Shown piece by piece: positions 1 to 7,249 of a DNA stretch of 11,284 nt. The stretch's first letter is position 1; each line of letters opens with the position of its first letter. The stretch is from contig JAPYSD010000059.1 of assembly GCA_029936705.1 (NCBI GenBank), positions 1-11,284 on the forward strand. Direction: 5' to 3'. This DNA is from Croceicoccus sp. (GTDB lineage Bacteria > Pseudomonadota > Alphaproteobacteria > Sphingomonadales > Sphingomonadaceae). A program made the position numbers and the translations under genes. The notes under the pieces were generated by a model. That model was not told where the DNA came from. It saw nothing but the letters and a program-made list of their open reading frames with translations, and did not search any database.

Positions 1-60
1 GTGGGACAGGGACAAGGTACACCGGACTTTAATGTAGATCGCTACATCGGGAGGGAATTC

Positions 61-1461
61 ATGGTCGGCGGAAGCCATCCTGCATCAGCAGCTTCAGGAT
101 CGGATATTCTTGCGCTGATTGGCGATGGTGTCGTCAGCACAGACGGAAGCGGACGCATCCTGCTTTTCAACCGTGCAGCTGAAGAGATTTTCGGCTACGA
201 GGCTGACGAGATACTTGGCGAAACGGTCGAGATCCTTCTTCCTCGTCGCTTTCGTGCGAGACATGTCAGCGACGTGAAGGCGTTCGAGGCGGATTCGGAG
301 GCGACCCGCCGCATCATGGGGCATCGCAGGGAAGTGCTCGGGCAACGCAAGAATGGCGAAGAATTCCCCGTCGAAGCCACGCTATCCCGGCATGTGCTCA
401 GTGGGAACACCACCCTCACGGTCGTGATCCGAGACGTCTCGGAGCGCAGGCATCTTGAGCAGCAACTCGAAACGCGTAACCGCGAGCTTGCAGCGAACGA
501 AAGCCGCCTGCGCCTGGCGCTTGAGGGCGGGCGCATGGGTACGTGGGAGTGGAACCTCCAGAACAATGAACTCGTGGGCGACGACGCCTTGCGGCACCTA
601 TGGGGGTTGAGCGAACAGGAACGGCTCAATGTCGATGATGCTTTTGCGAGGGTTCACCCGGAGGATCTACCCGGGCTGCGCCGGGTGCTCGATAACGCCA
701 TTGCCAGGACCGAAGAGTTTACAGGTGAATTCCGGACTCGCGATCGGGAGGGATCATCCCGCTGGGTAGCCGCGCGGGGCACGGTCTTGCGCGGAGGGGC
801 AGGAGAAGCCAAGACCCTTGTTGGCGTCTCCTTCGATGTGAGCGAGCGGCGTGAGCTTGACGAACAGCGACGCCTGCTCGCCGCCGAGCTGAATCACCGC
901 ATGAAGAACATGATGGCGCTGGTCCAGTCCGTGGTGAGCCTGACGTCCCGTGGTACCAACTCCGTGGACGCTTACAAGCAAGCGCTGCAGGGGCGGCTTG
1001 GCGCGATCGCCAAGAGCCTGAACCTGACGCAGGGTGGCGAGAGCCGCACCACTCTGCTTGATCAGATCCTTCGTGAGTTGCAGCCTTTCCGGAACGCGGA
1101 CAGCACCAATGTCGTGCTCGAGGGTCCACCGATCTCGTTCGACGCGAAGATGGGCCTTTCAGTCGGATTGGTTTTGCATGAATTGGCTACCAATGCCGCG
1201 AAATACGGTGCCCTGAGCGTCTCGACGGGTGTCGTGGAGGTGAAATGGGGTATTGAGCAAAGAGATGGAAGCCGTCTTTTGACACTGGAATGGAGAGAGA
1301 TCGGCGGTCCGCCCGTATCTCCGCCGACGCACCGCGGCTTTGGCAGCACCCTGATCGAGACAACGCTCACGCGGTCTCTGCGCGGAACAGTTGCATTTGA
1401 CTATCTCCCCCACGGCCTGCTCTGCCGCATAGTGGTGCCGCTCGACGCCGCCGAGAATTGA
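61..1461 (+). CDS. PAS-PAS HWE-family sensor histidine kinase
   Basis: This is a predicted cytoplasmic sensor kinase of 466 aa. No signal peptide or membrane segment is visible. PAS domain 1 covers roughly residues 15-130 and ends in the usual DVSERR linker. PAS domain 2 (PAS_3-like, with GTWEWNL near its start) covers about 150-265 and ends in a second DVSERR. The HWE kinase core follows: ELNHRMKN carries the predicted phospho-acceptor His279, then comes an N-box-like HELATNAAKYGA, the W-x-E of LEWREIGGPP, and the terminal FGSTLIETTL region. The frame is open to base 1 (GTG at 1). I chose ATG 61 because GGGAGGG sits 6 nt upstream and PAS1 begins soon after. No response regulator lies nearby, so it is an orphan here. 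HWE kinases are common in Alphaproteobacteria and often act on single-domain regulators or general stress pathways. Ligand and partner are unknown. The family call is secure; the start is fairly secure. Confidence 0.9.
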   Translation: MVGGSHPASAASGSDILALIGDGVVSTDGSGRILLFNRAAEEIFGYEADEILGETVEILLPRRFRARHVSDVKAFEADSEATRRIMGHRREVLGQRKNGEEFPVEATLSRHVLSGNTTLTVVIRDVSERRHLEQQLETRNRELAANESRLRLALEGGRMGTWEWNLQNNELVGDDALRHLWGLSEQERLNVDDAFARVHPEDLPGLRRVLDNAIARTEEFTGEFRTRDREGSSRWVAARGTVLRGGAGEAKTLVGVSFDVSERRELDEQRRLLAAELNHRMKNMMALVQSVVSLTSRGTNSVDAYKQALQGRLGAIAKSLNLTQGGESRTTLLDQILRELQPFRNADSTNVVLEGPPISFDAKMGLSVGLVLHELATNAAKYGALSVSTGVVEVKWGIEQRDGSRLLTLEWREIGGPPVSPPTHRGFGSTLIETTLTRSLRGTVAFDYLPHGLLCRIVVPLDAAEN

Positions 1462-1591
1462 ATTAGCTCCTGCCGCGGCGCCATGGAAACAAATGACAGA
1501 CGATTTTCGCGCCGATGAGCCCCGAGTGCGAAGCATGGCGAGACAGTCTTTCAGGCTACGTTTCCGCGACTTCCTACTGGACGCCCGATCG

Positions 1592-1621
1592 GCCGCCGTG
1601 CCGTTTTACCGGCGCGGCGGC
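1592..1621. terminator. Strong GC hairpin between convergent genes, terminator-like
   Basis: Bases 1592-1603 pair with 1610-1621 as a 12-bp stem containing one G-T wobble, closed by a 6-nt loop (TTTTAC). It lies 131 nt after the kinase stop and 15 nt after the stop of the minus-strand Met-rich gene. Neither strand has a run of Ts after the stem, so it is not a textbook intrinsic terminator. It may stabilise 3' ends or terminate both convergent transcripts. The rest of 1462-1635 shows nothing else I can support. Confidence 0.5.
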
Positions 1622-1635
1622 TCGTAATCGGGTCG

Positions 1636-2034
1636 CTATTGGTGGGACATTTCGCTCCGCTGAGCCGCCATTTGCTCCATCATGTCATGCATCATTGCCA
1701 TGCGCTCCTGACATGCCTGCATCATGGCGGAATGGTCGCCTTGTATCATGCTTGCCATGTGTTCCTGCATTTTCTGCTGGTGCTCGGCCATCAGCCGTTG
1801 GCGCTCGGCGGGAGCGGTGGCGGCGCGCGCCTTCTGCATAAGCGCACGCATTTCCTCCATCTTCTGCTGGTGCTCTTGCATCGCCTGGGACCCCATCATC
1901 ATGCCGGCCTGATGGTCCGGTTGACCGGCCTCGGTATTTGGAGTGCCGTGCTGATGTTGGGCCTGCTGCGCCATAGCTGGCGACACGGCGAGCGCAGTGG
2001 CGAGTGCGGCAGTAAAAAATGTACGTTTCATCAT
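1636..2034 (-). CDS. Exported Met/His-rich small protein, possible periplasmic metal binder
   Basis: This small secreted protein has about 132 aa from this start. MKRTFFTAALATALAVSPAMA is a clear Sec signal peptide with an AMA cleavage site. The mature part of about 110 residues holds about 20 Met and 9 His and one Cys. It contains two similar helical segments, MQEHQQKMEEM and MAEHQQKMQEHM, and MM pairs near the C terminus. Such Met/His enrichment in the periplasm is typical of copper- or silver-binding proteins, but I do not recognise a named family, so the metal role is inferred. Three consecutive ATGs (2037, 2034, 2031) follow GAGGAA. The middle or last is best spaced. An upstream in-frame ATG at 2088 would put 17 polar residues before the signal peptide and is less likely. 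It lies 70 nt downstream of the broken DUF302 gene on the same strand and could be co-transcribed with it. Confidence 0.75.
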   Translation of the reverse strand: MMKRTFFTAALATALAVSPAMAQQAQHQHGTPNTEAGQPDHQAGMMMGSQAMQEHQQKMEEMRALMQKARAATAPAERQRLMAEHQQKMQEHMASMIQGDHSAMMQACQERMAMMHDMMEQMAAQRSEMSHQ

Positions 2035-2104
2035 CATTTCCTCTAAATTTCGGTGGGTTGATCGTGAATATTTCCTTGGCGTAGGCATTCTCCTTGTTTA
2101 TTTC

Positions 2105-2512
2105 TTAGGGGGGTGCACGGGCCGATTGAGCCGCTATCACCGCTTTCAATTTATCTCTCACGCCTGCCGCGACCTCTGCCAGCGCCGCGTTTTCGATCGC
2201 TTGCATCGAGGCGACCGGATCGACCGCCGCGACTTCGAACGCCTCGGCAGCAACCTGCTGGATAATGACGTTGCAGGGCAGCATGGTTCCGATCTTGTCC
2301 TCGGCCTGCAATGCCTTGTGCGCCAGGGTTGGATTGCATGCGCCCAGGATACGGTAGGGCCGGAAGTCCGCGCCGATCTTTTCCTTTTACGTTGCTTGCA
2401 GGTTGATCTCAGTGAGAATGCCGAACCCATGTTCTTGCAGCGGCGCCTTTACGCGCTCGTGCGCGGCTTCGATGTCTCCGGCTTCGATGGTCTTGGCAGA
2501 ATAATAGCTCAC
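2105..2512 (-). pseudogene. DUF302-domain protein gene interrupted by an in-frame TAA
   Basis: The reading frame from GTG 2512 (AGGAG 8 nt upstream) encodes VSYYSAKTIEAGDIEAAHERV and on to GILTEINLQAT, 41 codons. It then meets TAA at 2387-2389. The same frame continues for 93 sense codons to a TAA at 2105, including KEKIGADFRPYRILGACNP, QAEDKIGTMLPCNV and EVAAVDPVASMQAI. Both halves match the DUF302 family (PF03625) in order and without a frameshift. In DUF302 proteins the stop position normally holds Leu (as in a T-L-K motif), so a nonsense change is the simplest reading. A TTG at 2311 could restart a C-terminal fragment. The function of DUF302 proteins is not well established. Alternatives to a true pseudogene are a sequencing error or stop readthrough. 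The family assignment is strong; loss of function is probable but not proven. Confidence 0.8.
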
Positions 2513-2810
2513 GTTCGTTTCTCCTGTGTTGTTGCGGGCCGGCCTGGTTGCCGAATAGTGCCGGATCATGCCGATGGAGATGGTCATGCACGTGCGGCCC
2601 ACAGAGCTCTGCGTCATCCGATCCGACGACGCGGCGCCGGCAACAGGGGGGGGTTCGGCCAGGTCGGCCAATCGGGGCGGCAAGGTCCGGGTAAGAGGAC
2701 AACTTGCTGAGAGGTTTGCCGGAGCAACCGCAAACTGCTACGAGCCCCGCACCAGGCTGGCTCGGTGCGCCCAGTTCGAAATCGCAGGTCATTCCGGTTG
2801 ATCATCACGC
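2513..2810. other. Intergenic gap between GH65 and DUF302 genes
   Basis: This 298-nt gap lies on the downstream side of the GH65 gene and presumably holds the promoter for the DUF302/Met-rich pair. The only clear site is the AGGAG ribosome-binding sequence at 2521-2525. Several short overlapping frames exist (for example from GTG 2808 on the minus strand), but they have no recognisable domain or consistent ribosome-binding site. A C/G-run (GGGGGG near 2645) is visible. I see no repeat, hairpin terminator or RNA gene that I can support. Confidence 0.5.
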
Positions 2811-5237
2811 TTAGCCGCCTTCAGCCCGATCATCACCACGCTGTGGGTAATGGCAAGCGACCTGACGGACTTCGCCCGCGCCCAGAGGGTAGCTTTTGCC
2901 GCCAATCACAAGCCGGCTCGGTCCATCCCAGCTCTCGGATGCAGACACGGTGATGCGGCCGCCTTTGATCTCGACATCGAGCCATTGACCGCGGTGGCGA
3001 ATGCGAAAGCTCAGACCTTGCAGCTCGTGCGGAAGGCAAGGGTCGAGCCGCAGCGTGTCATCGCGAATTTCCAGTCCGGTCTGCCCGCGCTGGATCAGAT
3101 CAACCGTGCCGGCCATGGCACCAAGATGAATGCCCTCTGGGGTCGTACCTCCCTGAACATCGGCAATGTCACTCTCCAGCGCGTCTTTCAGCTGCATCCA
3201 GGATTCCGCTCGGTCCGATCGGGCCAGAACCCAGGAATGCACAATCCCACTCAGCGTCGAGCCGTTGGAGGTTCGTCGCAGATAGTAATCGACAGTTCGC
3301 GGGATCAGCTCTTTCTCAAAGCTATAGCCAAGATGGTTAAACAGATGTCCCAGTTCGTCGGATGAAAAGAGATAAAACAGCATCAGCACATCGGCCTGCT
3401 TTGATGCCTTGTAGCGATTGACGGTGTCTCCTTCGGCCTCAAGGATGCGATCGAGCCGGCGAATGTCTCCGTACTTTTCTCGGTAAGCCTCCCACTCGAA
3501 CTCCAGCAGCCTTTCATAACCTTCGAATTGGCTGATCACCCCCTCGTGGAACGGCACCATCAGCTTGCGGCCGATCTCATCCCAGGCGGCGAGGTCCTCC
3601 GCGCTGAGACCGAGCGATTCGTCGAGTTCGGTTCGCCGTTCAGCATCGAGGTGATTGCGGGCCTCCAATGCGCGACCGAGCACCCAGGCTGCCATGACAT
3701 TGGTGTAGGCGTTGTTGTCGAGTCCGGGCGTATCCGACCACGGATAGCGATCGTGGAATTCGTCCGGGCCCATTGCGCCGCGAATTTCGTATCGGCCGCG
3801 AATTGGGTTGAAGACCGCAATGCTCGCCCAGAATCGGGCGATCTCGAATAGCATTTCCGCGCCGTAATACGACAGGAACTCGTGATCTCCCGTCGCCTGG
3901 TAATAGCGCCAGACATTGTACGCGATGGCGGCGTTGACATGACGTTGCAGGTGCGAGTTGTCGGGCAACCAGCGGCCGGATTTGGGGTTGAGATGGAGCG
4001 TCTGCGTCTCCTCCCGCCCGTCGCTGCCGCTCTGCCACGGGTACATGGCGCCGCGGTATCCGCTTTCGTGCGCCAGCCATCGTGCCATGGGCAGCCTGCG
4101 ATGCCGGTAGCACAGCAGCGCGCGCGTGATCTCGGGGATGCGCAGGTTGAAGAAAGGGAAGATGAAGAGTTCGTCCCAGAAGATGTGACCGCGATACGCC
4201 TCGCCATGAAGGCCACGCGCGGGCACACCGGCGTCGAGATCGACGCTGTGCGGTGAAACGGTCTGCAGTAAATGAAAGATATGCAGCCGCAGGATCATCT
4301 GCGTTCGCTGTCTTCCCTCCATAGTGATGTCGCAGCGGCGCCACAGCTGCGACCAGGCGCGGGCGTGATCCTCGAGCAGCGCCGCAAAGCGCCCTGCCTT
4401 GCGCAGCGTGTTCCGCGCCGCCTGCTCGGGACTCGAAATAGCCCGGTCACGCGAAGTGTGTAGCGCGACAATCTTTTCGATCGTGACGGGGCTTCCTTCC
4501 GCCACCTCGAACGAGAGCGCGTGAGCGGCATAACCGTGATCCTGCCGGAACTGGCGTTCGCTCTTTATCCGTTCGTTGTTGCTGTAAGCGCGAGTTTGGG
4601 CCGCCTCGGCGATCCGGATACGCGATTGGCTGGTCTCAGCGACGAGAAGGAGTCCGTCCTCACCAAGCTCCTCGGCGATCAATGGGATGAGGTGCTTGCC
4701 ATCGAGCTGGCGGTAGCGCGTAACGCCGCAGTTGATCACTCGTCCGTCGAGAGCGGACAGCACTTCGATGCCCCCCGACCAGTTGTCTGGTAGCAGCGTC
4801 CATTCGATCGCGGCGAGGTGGGGCGAACCCATGTGGACGAGACGGCGGGCGGTGAGATGCGTTTCCCTCCCTTCGCGGTCGCGCACGCGCATCACGCGCC
4901 GGAGCACGCCTTGTTCCAGGTCCAGTTCCTGGCGGTAGACAAGGATCTGGGTGCTGGGCAGATTGAGCCACTCGCCGCCCTCCGGCCGGAAGGTGAGCGG
5001 GAGCCAGTTCGGCAGGTTGACGAGATCCTCGTTTTCAACCGGCCGCCCGGCAATATCCGTCACCAGACGATTGTATCCGCCCGCCAGGTACGTGCCGGGA
5101 TAGTGGGTTTCGTCCGCATCGCTCTCTTCCACCGCGCCACGGGTTGCGAAATAGCCGTTGCCGAGCGTGCACAGCGCTTCGCGCAAGGCTTCCTGGTCCG
5201 GGTCGAAGCCGTCATAGGCAAGGGTCCAACTAGCCAC
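2811..5237 (-). CDS. GH65 family disaccharide phosphorylase/hydrolase (trehalose/maltose type)
   Basis: This 808-aa cytoplasmic enzyme belongs to glycoside hydrolase family 65, which includes maltose, trehalose and kojibiose phosphorylases. An N-terminal beta-sandwich spans roughly residues 1-265, the (alpha/alpha)6 barrel about 310-700, and a small C-terminal beta domain follows. GHIFWDELF (W354, D355) starts the active-site region. GPDEFHDRY holds the predicted general acid Glu493, followed by DNNAYTN. SKQADVLM (K613, Q614) matches the glucose-site motif. RTSNGSTLS (S660-S663) lies where family phosphorylases bind phosphate. Phosphorylase activity is therefore plausible, giving beta-glucose-1-phosphate, but substrate and hydrolase-versus-phosphorylase cannot be settled by eye. 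The start is GTG 5237, inside GTGGCTAG, overlapping the upstream HAD-TPP gene by 8 nt. No strong ribosome-binding site is seen, so translational coupling is likely. Mycobacterial OtsB1 carries this module fused to the other two. Confidence 0.93.
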   Translation of the reverse strand: MASWTLAYDGFDPDQEALREALCTLGNGYFATRGAVEESDADETHYPGTYLAGGYNRLVTDIAGRPVENEDLVNLPNWLPLTFRPEGGEWLNLPSTQILVYRQELDLEQGVLRRVMRVRDREGRETHLTARRLVHMGSPHLAAIEWTLLPDNWSGGIEVLSALDGRVINCGVTRYRQLDGKHLIPLIAEELGEDGLLLVAETSQSRIRIAEAAQTRAYSNNERIKSERQFRQDHGYAAHALSFEVAEGSPVTIEKIVALHTSRDRAISSPEQAARNTLRKAGRFAALLEDHARAWSQLWRRCDITMEGRQRTQMILRLHIFHLLQTVSPHSVDLDAGVPARGLHGEAYRGHIFWDELFIFPFFNLRIPEITRALLCYRHRRLPMARWLAHESGYRGAMYPWQSGSDGREETQTLHLNPKSGRWLPDNSHLQRHVNAAIAYNVWRYYQATGDHEFLSYYGAEMLFEIARFWASIAVFNPIRGRYEIRGAMGPDEFHDRYPWSDTPGLDNNAYTNVMAAWVLGRALEARNHLDAERRTELDESLGLSAEDLAAWDEIGRKLMVPFHEGVISQFEGYERLLEFEWEAYREKYGDIRRLDRILEAEGDTVNRYKASKQADVLMLFYLFSSDELGHLFNHLGYSFEKELIPRTVDYYLRRTSNGSTLSGIVHSWVLARSDRAESWMQLKDALESDIADVQGGTTPEGIHLGAMAGTVDLIQRGQTGLEIRDDTLRLDPCLPHELQGLSFRIRHRGQWLDVEIKGGRITVSASESWDGPSRLVIGGKSYPLGAGEVRQVACHYPQRGDDRAEGG

Positions 5238-6804
5238 GACGCGCCAGCTTTCGAGAGAGGGAGCCCAGAAACTGCTCGACCGCCTGGGTGTCCGACAATT
5301 TATACTGCGCTAAGGTATGGCGGGCAGCGTTCGTCACCAGGATGCCGATCCCCCGACCTGACAGTGCGGCAAACGCGTCTTCGTCCGTATCGTCGTCGCC
5401 GACATAGAGCGGCACGACGTCTTCTGCTTCGAGATCGAGCGCGGACAATAGCCAGAGAACGGCTTTGCCCTTGTCCCAGTCCAAATCCGGACGCAGCTCG
5501 AAAACCTTCTTGCCGGTCGTTTGCCTCAGGCCATGGCGTTCAGCCGCCGTCTCCGCGGCGCGTTTGATTCGCGTGATTTGCCTTCGTGCCACCAGACGGT
5601 AGTGGACAGCGATGGCGAACTTCTTGCGTTCGAGCAGAACGCCTTCGATGTCGCCAATCTCGGCCTGGAGCAGTGCTTCGGCACGGTCCAGCGCCGAAAG
5701 AAAGGCGGAAGCGCCTTCATGCTCCTCATGCAAGCCATCGGGACCTGCGATGTCGAAGCCATGACTTCCAGCATAGACGAGACCGTCAAGGCCGACCAGA
5801 CGAGCCACCTCCGCGCGGTCGCGCCCGCTGACGATGGCGACATGACAATGCGAGGCAAGATCCGCGAGGATCCCCCGCATTTCGGCGGACAGGACGGCAA
5901 GTTCTGGCCGGGCGACGATCGGCGTCAGCGTGCCGTCGTAGTCGAGAAAAACGGCCGGACGCTTCTTGGAAAATAGTGCGCATATGCCGGCCGTGCAGGA
6001 GAGGGCGTCGGGTAGAAGATCGGCGGTCTGATGGTTCTGGATCGGAGGAATCGGGCGAAGCTCCAGTTCGGCAAGATCCTCAACCACGATATCGGCACCT
6101 TTTGCTTTCATGGCAGCCGCAACGCCGGTCCGGTCGATACCGATCACGAGTCCGAAGCCGCCCGCCCTGCCGGCTGCTACACCGGCGATGGCATCTTCTA
6201 TGACAACCGAGTGTTGCGGGGGCGTTTCCAGGCGCCGCGCTGCTTCGAGAAAGGTATCTGGCCGCGGCTTTCCTGCCAGCGAAAGCCGTTCGGCTTCCAC
6301 GCCGTCGATCCGCACGTCGAAAATCCCTTTCAGACCGGCTGCATCGAGGACAGCCGATGCGTTCTTGCTTGAGGAGACGAGAGCGGTTTTCACGCCTTGA
6401 CGGCGAAGCTCTCGGATGAAGGCAACGCTGGTTTCGAAGACTTCTACGCCGCTATCTGCCAGCTGCTCCTGGAAGAAACGATTCTTGCGGTTGCCGAGAC
6501 CACAGATCGTCTCGCGATCAGGCGGATCGGCAGGATCGCCATGGGGCAGGCTGATCTTGCGCGATACGAGGAAGCTGCGCACTCCCTCGTATCGGGGCAT
6601 GCCATCGATGAAGCGTCGGTAGTCCTCTTCTCCGAACGCGCGATATGGCTTGCCGCGCCGGTTTGTACGCTGGGCAAGGAATTCGTCGAACAATTGCTTC
6701 CATGCCGCTGCATGCAGCTGCGCCGTATTGGTGACCACGCCGTCAAGGTCAAAGAGGAAGGCCGCGTAACCCTCTTCATGCGGATCGGCCGGACCAGGGC
6801 TCAT
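5230..6804 (-). CDS. otsB: HAD (beta-phosphoglucomutase-like) / trehalose-6-phosphate phosphatase fusion
   Basis: This 524-aa protein has two HAD domains. Domain 1 (about residues 13-235) is beta-PGM-like: FLFDLDGVV (Asp19 nucleophile, Asp21), a cap with PRYEGVRSFL, ALVSSSKNA (motif II), GKPRPDTFLEAA (motif III Lys) and VVIEDAIAGV (motif IV). Domain 2 (about 275-515) is OtsB-like: FLDYDGTLTP (Asp288, Asp290), AIVSGRDRAEV, KKFAIAVHYR, FELRPDLDWDKGKAV and YVGDDDTDEDAF (D470-D472). It should convert trehalose-6-phosphate to trehalose, while domain 1 may isomerise beta-glucose-1-phosphate to glucose-6-phosphate. The cap differs from classic beta-PGM, so a phosphatase role for domain 1 remains possible. 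The frame is open to TTG 6921, but those 39 extra residues show no homology and no ribosome-binding site. ATG 6804 begins just before the domain, although its own ribosome-binding site is weak (GGAG 13 nt upstream). It overlaps the GH65 start by 8 nt. Confidence 0.9.
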   Translation of the reverse strand: MSPGPADPHEEGYAAFLFDLDGVVTNTAQLHAAAWKQLFDEFLAQRTNRRGKPYRAFGEEDYRRFIDGMPRYEGVRSFLVSRKISLPHGDPADPPDRETICGLGNRKNRFFQEQLADSGVEVFETSVAFIRELRRQGVKTALVSSSKNASAVLDAAGLKGIFDVRIDGVEAERLSLAGKPRPDTFLEAARRLETPPQHSVVIEDAIAGVAAGRAGGFGLVIGIDRTGVAAAMKAKGADIVVEDLAELELRPIPPIQNHQTADLLPDALSCTAGICALFSKKRPAVFLDYDGTLTPIVARPELAVLSAEMRGILADLASHCHVAIVSGRDRAEVARLVGLDGLVYAGSHGFDIAGPDGLHEEHEGASAFLSALDRAEALLQAEIGDIEGVLLERKKFAIAVHYRLVARRQITRIKRAAETAAERHGLRQTTGKKVFELRPDLDWDKGKAVLWLLSALDLEAEDVVPLYVGDDDTDEDAFAALSGRGIGILVTNAARHTLAQYKLSDTQAVEQFLGSLSRKLARRG

Positions 6805-7249
6805 CGCTTTGCTGTGTCTCCGTTTTGCGGCGGTCCACCGATGACCGGCATCAGCGCTCTGCCCAACTTCGAGTGATGAAGCCCTTTTTTCTCCCTGCGG
6901 ACGCACAAGAGAGGCTCCCAAGAAGAAGGACTACCATTAGACGAACGCGCTGCCGGCCCATTACACCGGCACGCGGGCCGCTCGCTCCTGCGGTGGTCCT
7001 CCGGACCGGCAAGTTTGCGGCAATGGGCCGAGACGACCGCCGCGTCGGCGCCGCATTTCACCTGTCGGCGGTTTTCGGAAGGACCACGGGAGTGGCTTGC
7101 GCGTAACAAATCGGCATGGGCAACGTCTCTCGGGCGATGTCCGGCTCGAGATCACAGAAGACTTGCTACGCTGCCCTTGGCGGGCGGCGCTACCCGGTTG
7201 CTGTCCCTCGGCCGGCACCGTGTCCAGGAAAGCCGGGAGGAACTGGCGA
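6805..7249. other. Divergent intergenic region between HAD-TPP and pfkB genes
   Basis: This 445-nt region must contain the promoter for the minus-strand trehalose pair and for plus-strand pfkB. On the plus strand it holds an ECF-type promoter candidate (7094-7127) and the GGGAGG ribosome-binding site just before 7250. No minus-strand promoter is clear. I see no RNA gene, tandem repeat or FNR-type box. The pfkB frame is open back to 7097, but that extension has no homology to PfkB proteins. Confidence 0.5.
7094..7127 (+). promoter_or_regulatory. ECF-sigma-type promoter candidate upstream of pfkB
   Basis: GGCTTGC at 7094-7100 is followed by two bases, then GTAAC at 7103-7107 as a -35 element, a 16-nt spacer, and CGTC at 7124-7127 as a -10 element. 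The -35 AAC core, 16-nt spacing and CGT-type -10 are standard for ECF sigma promoters. The same arrangement, including the upstream GGCTTGC, precedes the second sigma gene at 10027-10060, while the spacers differ. Predicted start is near 7134, giving a leader of about 115 nt before the pfkB ATG. Confidence 0.55.

Noticed and set aside
1997..2710. 237-codon plus-strand open frame across the DUF302 region
   Set aside because: It is antisense to clear DUF302 sequence in both halves; the translation is Arg-rich with no domain. It does not explain the in-frame stop.
6805..6921. 39-residue N-terminal extension of the HAD-TPP protein from TTG 6921
   Set aside because: No homology to HAD proteins, a weak start codon and no ribosome-binding site; ATG 6804 sits directly before the domain.
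7098..7110. TTGCGCGTAACAA as an FNR-type box
   Set aside because: TTG and CAA are separated by 7 nt instead of 8 and the TTGA/TCAA cores are missing; the ECF -35 reading fits better.
7097..7249. 51-residue N-terminal extension of PfkB
   Set aside because: PfkB proteins begin just before the T-L-N-P motif, a good ribosome-binding site precedes ATG 7250, and the extension overlaps the promoter candidate.
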